Source: an uncultured Candidatus Melainabacteria bacterium
Lineage (GTDB): Bacteria > Cyanobacteriota > Vampirovibrionia > Gastranaerophilales > Gastranaerophilaceae
Direction of reading: 5' to 3'
Length of the DNA stretch: 64,000 nucleotides
NCBI GenBank assembly: GCA_934754775.1
Contig: CAKVIM010000002.1
Coordinates: forward strand, 124,001-188,000
Shown one piece after another: positions 59,581-64,000 of this stretch. The position numbers and the translations under genes are program-made. The notes under the pieces were generated by a model. That model made no database searches, was not told the DNA's origin, and was given only the letters and a program-made list of their open reading frames with translations. The stretch's first letter is position 1. Each line of letters opens with the position of its first letter.

Positions 59581-60231
59581 CTATTGTGGCAAAGCCGTAT
59601 CTGCACCGTTTAATGGCAAATCCGTCGTTGTTTGACCAACAGCAGACTCATCATCCGGAGCAGTATGAGCATACAATCTCAAGCTCAAAGTCGTTAGCAA
59701 AATACGTTTATCTTTTGGATACGGCTTAACTTCCAATTCATTAATCTTGATATAATAAGGGTACTGGTAGATATCTTGAATTAACTTACCCAGATTAACA
59801 TAATTAGAAACCAAATCCATATTCACATCACAAACAAAGTAAACATCTTTGCCAAATTTTACGAAAGCATCAGCTTCCGGATTATAAACATAGCTGATTG
59901 ATTTAATCTTCACAGAATTTGTATGAAGCATTTCAACCACATCGTTATAAAGCGTAAAGAACAAAGTTTCATTACCCAAATCTGATTCTACAGGAGAATA
60001 GATTCTCTTTTGAGAAGAAATGATTGAATCTTTAATCTTTTTAATCTTTTTCTGAACAACATCAAGCTTTTGTTTCTTTTCATTAAGCTCGTTTTGTTTA
60101 GACTCGATATCCATTTTCAAAGAATTCATTTCATCAACTTTTGGTCCGATAACTTTAACCAAAGCAAATATCAACAGGATAACTGCCAAAGAAAAAATCA
60201 TTACACCATAATAACGTTTATATTTATCCAT
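59581..60231 (-). CDS. pilO: PilO-like type IV pilus assembly protein
   Basis: The bitopic inner-membrane protein has one helix (about 8-28, YGVMIFSLAVILLIFALVKV), a coiled coil (SLKMDIESKQNELNEKKQK, about 37-70) and a ferredoxin-like periplasmic domain. This is the layout of PilO, which pairs with PilN to align the pilus machine. The gene follows the PilM-PilN fusion by 11 bases. The low-complexity tail (about 190-216) is acidic and Thr-rich. Sequence alone is weak, context good. Confidence 0.8.
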   Translation of the reverse strand: MDKYKRYYGVMIFSLAVILLIFALVKVIGPKVDEMNSLKMDIESKQNELNEKKQKLDVVQKKIKKIKDSIISSQKRIYSPVESDLGNETLFFTLYNDVVEMLHTNSVKIKSISYVYNPEADAFVKFGKDVYFVCDVNMDLVSNYVNLGKLIQDIYQYPYYIKINELEVKPYPKDKRILLTTLSLRLYAHTAPDDESAVGQTTTDLPLNGADTALPQ

Positions 60232-60242
60232 TTCTTAATCCT

Positions 60243-61931
60243 TTAGTTTCCCTTAATCGGCTCCAAGTCTGGAAGTGTTGCCGGAGCTGAGTTTGAAGTA
60301 GCATTTGGAATCCCATTTTCGCCGTCTTTCTTCAATGCATCTTTAGTAACAACCGGCTCATTTGATATTCTAAACTCATAGAAATCTGCGTTCAAAGAAG
60401 TCAAAATTGAGTCAGTATCAAACTCAACACCATTTTCTTTATCTTCTGTGCTAACCTTCGCAGTTGAGCTTGATGCCAAGCCTAATTTTTGCAACTTAAT
60501 ATCTGAATCAGGGTTATAATCTTTAATACTTCTAAAGAATGCATAAATGCTTTCCAAGTTATCAGCCTGACCTTCAATAGTTGTCTTATCAGAGAATTTC
60601 AAATGAGTCAACCAGAGCTTTTTAGGGATTTCTGTCCCAACAATTGTGTAATAAGAATAAATATTCTTGTTATGACCTAACCCCATTCTGATTTCGTCAC
60701 CTTCATCAAACAAATCAGATGAAATATTTTCGTTATCTTTCAAAAATTTTGTAATTTGTGCTATGTTATGATCCAAATCATCCCTTTGGTTTGTCAAATC
60801 GTTTACCGTATTAATCAAGCAGAAAAGTGCGATAATCGCAGGAACTAAAAGCACTACTGCAATTATGGCAAACAGTTTTACAAGATTTTCATTCGATAAA
60901 ACATATGTGTGACCATTAATTATGATTTCCGGCGGTTGTTCCATCAAATAGATTTCGCCCAATGATTTGTTAAACAAATTAAATTGAGCGGAAGATAGCG
61001 GTGCAAACTCACGATTAATCGCCGCACCAATTACATCAAGTGAAACAATTGGAGCTAAGCTTTGATCAATTTCCGGAGCCAAATCCAAAAATGCTTCATT
61101 TGAGAAGCTATTAGCTTCTTGGTGAATAATCGGAGCAGAATATTCAAGCTTGCTTGCCAAAATTTCTGCACTAACAATATTTGTTTTAGAGACAACACAC
61201 AAATACTGTGCTGGAAGGTTTTTAAGAAGCGGAGCGACTGTATTTACAACAGTTGCATAGTTTTCCGCATCACCCAAAACCTCACCGATACTGATTCTTT
61301 CTTCGAATGCATCAACATAATTTCTGCCGGACATCAAAAGTACACGACAACAGAAACTTTCCACTACCAACAGAACCCAAGTTGTATCTTCTACAACATT
61401 AACACGTTCTTTATAAATCAAAGCATTCAAAACAGAGCTTACAGATGTATCAACAGTTCTGAGCTTGTAGCCCAAATCTCTGATACTCATTGCAACTTCC
61501 ATCAACATCGTTTTTTGAGCTGCTGTGTAAGCAATCTTATTAAACTGCATAGATGCACTAGGTATAGCCGTTGCACTGATAGAAGGTTCAGAATTCTTAA
61601 AGAAATTGTTTTCTGCCAACTCTTCTTCAATAGCATTCATCACTTGTTCTTCATTCAGAACTGCCGGATAGTCGTTAATCTTAAACAAAACTGCAGGAAT
61701 ATTAAGTACAATTTCTGCACCCTTTGGAATTTCCAACTCTAAGAACAAATCCTGTAAAGTTTCCTTAAATATATCCAAATCCGCAATTTCTCTACGGTTT
61801 GTATCATATTCTAAAGGCCTCACACCGTATTTAAGTACTGTTCTCGTGGTATAATCAATCTGTGCGACTTCAAGACCTACCTCCGGAGTCACAGAAACAC
61901 CTACTATTACACTCTTCTTAAATAATTCCAT
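60243..61931 (-). CDS. PilM-PilN fusion, type IV pilus inner-membrane platform
   Basis: Residues about 1-310 resemble PilM, a cytosolic actin-like ATPase (SVIVGVSVTPEVGLEVAQID at the start, EEQVMNAIEEELAENNFF). The PilN-like part follows, with one helix (about 355-377, IAVVLLVPAIIALFCLI), a coiled coil (LTNQRDDLDHNIAQITKFL) and a periplasmic domain ending in Pro-rich low complexity. In most bacteria the two are separate genes with an N-terminal PilN peptide docking in PilM, so fusion removes that step. Confidence 0.8.
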   Translation of the reverse strand: MELFKKSVIVGVSVTPEVGLEVAQIDYTTRTVLKYGVRPLEYDTNRREIADLDIFKETLQDLFLELEIPKGAEIVLNIPAVLFKINDYPAVLNEEQVMNAIEEELAENNFFKNSEPSISATAIPSASMQFNKIAYTAAQKTMLMEVAMSIRDLGYKLRTVDTSVSSVLNALIYKERVNVVEDTTWVLLVVESFCCRVLLMSGRNYVDAFEERISIGEVLGDAENYATVVNTVAPLLKNLPAQYLCVVSKTNIVSAEILASKLEYSAPIIHQEANSFSNEAFLDLAPEIDQSLAPIVSLDVIGAAINREFAPLSSAQFNLFNKSLGEIYLMEQPPEIIINGHTYVLSNENLVKLFAIIAVVLLVPAIIALFCLINTVNDLTNQRDDLDHNIAQITKFLKDNENISSDLFDEGDEIRMGLGHNKNIYSYYTIVGTEIPKKLWLTHLKFSDKTTIEGQADNLESIYAFFRSIKDYNPDSDIKLQKLGLASSSTAKVSTEDKENGVEFDTDSILTSLNADFYEFRISNEPVVTKDALKKDGENGIPNATSNSAPATLPDLEPIKGN

Positions 61932-61996
61932 ACCTGTTTCATCCTATCTTTTTTTATTGTACAATAAAATTTAAAATTTGTACACAGGATAAATGG

Positions 61997-62902
61997 ATGA
62001 AAAATATAATAGAAAAAATTAAAAAACTAAAAGAAGAGAAGAAAGCAATAATCTTAGCTCACAGCTATCAAAACATAGAGATTGACGAAGTCGCAGACTT
62101 TGTCGGAGATTCTTTGTACCTTAGCCAAAAAGCCAAAGAAACTGATGCGGAAATCATTGTATTTGCCGGAGTTTATTTTATGGCACAAACCGCCAAAATA
62201 ATCTCGCCTGAAAAAAAAGTTTTGCTTCCGAACCTCAATGCAGGCTGCCTTATGGCAGATATGATTGACCACGACCAAATCATTGAGTTCAAGAACGCAC
62301 ATCCAAATATTCCTGTTGTATGCTACATCAATTCAACAGCCGAAGTTAAAGCAGAATGCGACATTTGCTGCACAAGCTCTAACGCACTAAAAATTGTCGA
62401 AAGCCTTAACAGCAAACAAGTTTTGTTTGTTCCTGATGCAAATCTCGGTAAATGGGTAGAAAGAAAACTTAATAATGTAGAAGTTATCGCATACGACGGA
62501 AACTGCCCTGTACACAACAACATAACGGTTGAGGATATAAAATCAGCACGTTCAAAATACCCGAGTGCAAAAATCCTCATTCACCCGGAATGTAAGCCGG
62601 AAGTCAGCAAACTCGGGGATTACGTAGGAAGCACAAGCGGAATTATTAACTATGTTAAAAACTGCTCAGAAAAGCAATTTGTAATCGTAACCGAAAAAGG
62701 CGTTGTAGACAGGCTCCAACGTGATTATCCGCAAAAAGAATTTATACTGATTAGAGAAAATATGCTTTGCGAAAGCATGAAACTCACAACTCTTGAAGAA
62801 ATTTTGCATTCTCTGGAAGCTGAAGAAAACGAAATTACACTGGATGAAAACATCCGTCAACTCAGCTCAAACTGCATAGAAAGAATGCTCGAGGTATCAT
62901 AA
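61997..62902 (+). CDS. nadA: Quinolinate synthase A
   Basis: The 4Fe-4S enzyme condenses iminoaspartate and dihydroxyacetone phosphate into quinolinate for NAD. The three-fold repeat is seen with cluster cysteines in LNAGCLMADMI (about 83), CCTSSNAL (about 124-125) and IHPECKPEV (about 196-200), and substrate residues AHSYQNIEI near 22. The 301 residues fit the short type. It is coupled to the next gene by a single base. nadB and nadC are not nearby. Confidence 0.94.
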   Translation: MKNIIEKIKKLKEEKKAIILAHSYQNIEIDEVADFVGDSLYLSQKAKETDAEIIVFAGVYFMAQTAKIISPEKKVLLPNLNAGCLMADMIDHDQIIEFKNAHPNIPVVCYINSTAEVKAECDICCTSSNALKIVESLNSKQVLFVPDANLGKWVERKLNNVEVIAYDGNCPVHNNITVEDIKSARSKYPSAKILIHPECKPEVSKLGDYVGSTSGIINYVKNCSEKQFVIVTEKGVVDRLQRDYPQKEFILIRENMLCESMKLTTLEEILHSLEAEENEITLDENIRQLSSNCIERMLEVS

Positions 62903-62903
62903 A

Positions 62904-63674
62904 ATGGCAGAAAGCACAATTATATACGGCAAAAACGCAGTGATAGAGGCTCTTGAAGCCAACACTCGTGAGTTTAACAAAATCCTGATATCAAACACAT
63001 CCAGAAATGACGTCAAGATAGAAAGAATTAAGGAGCTTGCGTCAAAACGAGGAATAGTATTCCAATTTGTTGATTCAAGAAAACTTTCACAGCTTGAGCC
63101 GGAAGGCAAGCACCAAGGTGTTATAGCACAACTTTCACCAATCAAGTATATGGATTTAGACGAGTTTATCCAAAATATTGGCGGAAATGTCGTTATCCTT
63201 GATGGAGTAGAAGATTCACACAACGTAGGTGCTATCATAAGAACTTGCGTTTGTGCCGGAATAAAAGGCATAATTTTGCCTTCAAGGCGTGGAGTTCTAA
63301 TCAATTCAACCGTCGAAAAAACCAGTGCAGGTGCGACAAACAGGATTTGCGTAATCAAAACTAACAGTCTGGTGAATGCCGTACAAAAACTCAAAGAAAA
63401 CGACTACTGGGTAATTGCTTCTGATCATCATGCAAAAGATAATTATTTTGATATTGATTATACGAACATGAATTTTGCACTAATAATGGGGGCTGAACAC
63501 GCAGGGATTTCACGTTCGCTACTTAAACTTTCAGACTTCACGGTTAAAATACCTATGTTAACAAATTTTAACTCCTTAAACGTTTCTAACGCAGCTGCTA
63601 TAATATTATTTGAAGCAGTAAAACAAGAAGTTAAAGGGGTAAATGAGAAAGGTACGGTGCCGGTTGGGCAATAG
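62904..63674 (+). CDS. rlmB: SpoU/TrmH-family 2'-O-ribose methyltransferase (RlmB type)
   Basis: The SPOUT enzyme methylates a ribose 2'-OH in 23S rRNA or tRNA. The N-terminal substrate-binding domain starts IIYGKNAVIEALEAN. The trefoil knot has DGVEDSHNVGAIIRTC, ALIMGAEHAGISRSLLKL and NVSNAAAIILFEAVKQE. The 256 residues fit RlmB, which methylates G2251, but closely related enzymes cannot be excluded. It starts one base after the nadA stop. Confidence 0.88.
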   Translation: MAESTIIYGKNAVIEALEANTREFNKILISNTSRNDVKIERIKELASKRGIVFQFVDSRKLSQLEPEGKHQGVIAQLSPIKYMDLDEFIQNIGGNVVILDGVEDSHNVGAIIRTCVCAGIKGIILPSRRGVLINSTVEKTSAGATNRICVIKTNSLVNAVQKLKENDYWVIASDHHAKDNYFDIDYTNMNFALIMGAEHAGISRSLLKLSDFTVKIPMLTNFNSLNVSNAAAIILFEAVKQEVKGVNEKGTVPVGQ

Positions 63675-63770
63675 ATTTGCCGGTTTAAAGAGGGGGCAAC
63701 ACTCCAGCAAAAGTAAAACTACCGAAAGTTAAAAGAACATATTTGCAACCGAAGAAAGAGGATATTAAAA

Positions 63771-64000
63771 ATGGGTAAAAAAAGAGAAAAGCTTAACATA
63801 ATGGTTGATGATATTTCTGACGAAGGCGTTGATTTCAACAGCATAGAGCCTGTTGAAGACGACGACGAAAACATCTCCATTGAAGAGCCGAAAACTCAAG
63901 AGAGCTTGAATTCGGTGAATTCAGACGACTCTGTAAGAATCTATCTTCAACAAATCGGCAAAATCCCGCTTCTTTCTGCGGAAGAAGAACTTGAAGTAGC
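63771..64000 (+). CDS. rpoD: Principal sigma factor RpoD/SigA (partial)
   Basis: The frame from ATG 63771 (GAGG upstream) stays open to the edge, giving 76 codons. An acidic, disordered N-terminus (EPVEDDDENISIEEPKTQ) leads to DDSVRIYLQQIGKIPLLSAE, the start of sigma region 1.2. The region continues past the window. The N-terminal region is too short for a full region 1.1. This is the likely housekeeping sigma, but alternative group 2 factors share this motif. Confidence 0.88.
   Translation, partial: MGKKREKLNIMVDDISDEGVDFNSIEPVEDDDENISIEEPKTQESLNSVNSDDSVRIYLQQIGKIPLLSAEEELEV

Noticed and set aside
63675..63770. Upstream extension of the sigma factor in another frame
   Set aside because: A start-less frame (ending KKEDIKNG) stops in the first codons of the sigma gene. 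A frameshift cannot be excluded, but the ATG at 63771 has a proper ribosome-binding site.

Overview
The window looks like a chromosomal segment of an AT-rich, anaerobic, diderm, flagellated bacterium. My best guess is a Gastranaerophilales-type (Melainabacteria/Vampirovibrionia) genome, the non-photosynthetic relatives of Cyanobacteria. This is inference from gene content: a pyruvate formate-lyase system, a ferredoxin-linked 2-oxoacid oxidoreductase, flagellar P- and L-ring genes (two membranes), PilM/N/O, a PBS-lyase-type HEAT protein, and many small proteins with a short N-terminal leader ending in a Phe-Lys type motif. Translation uses the standard bacterial code. TAA and TAG are almost the only stops.

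Layout. 1-4343: an Asp-rich protein, then yidC-queA-serS on the minus strand. 4344-4973: a mosaic of intergenic repeats. 4974-7569: a MotB-like periplasmic protein with fliL-fliM-fliN (minus). 7640-15000: a histidine kinase, a HEAT-repeat protein, a GNAT-like protein, glmS, a 54-residue protein and ahcY. 15007-21220: pflA and a pyruvate formate-lyase split into two genes, interrupted by a 2.7 kb module (XRE regulator, subtilase, small protein) between 110 bp direct repeats. 21649-24621: a SprA-like protein, a glycosyltransferase with a lone sugar permease, and an unknown protein. 24689-27853: a four-subunit 2-oxoacid oxidoreductase whose genes are separated by about 145 bp palindromic elements. 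27964-30240: a HepT/MntA toxin-antitoxin pair, a ketopantoate reductase-like gene and a CMP-sugar synthetase. 30292-46261: AsmA-like protein, a secreted zincin, thrS, two tRNA genes, an aminotransferase, uvrC, uvrA and a sugar nucleotidyltransferase. 46479-55526: a flagellar rod/ring/hook operon (transglycosylase, flgF, G, A, I, J, H, N, K, L). 55527-59397: repeat remnants, two degenerate M16-peptidase paralogues and a zincin. 59426-64000: tRNA-Gly, pilO, a pilM-pilN fusion, nadA, an rRNA/tRNA methyltransferase and the start of the principal sigma factor.

Four cross-cutting signals stand out. (1) A bipartite TTTACAAA-type motif, matching the cyanobacterial HLR1/RpaB box with its 2-nt spacing, lies upstream of several genes, centred about 63-70 bp from the predicted start at promoters with a good -10 and no -35. 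(2) At least seven genes have a -10 exactly six bases before ATG and no Shine-Dalgarno, so leaderless mRNAs are predicted. (3) Several families of palindromic intergenic elements sit inside operons between a stop codon and the next ribosome-binding site, one of them in inverted orientation. (4) Proteins of unrelated families share a short N-terminal leader. The split pyruvate formate-lyase with cysteine-rich tails and the toxin-antitoxin promoter buried in a 23-bp inverted repeat are the other main points of interest.
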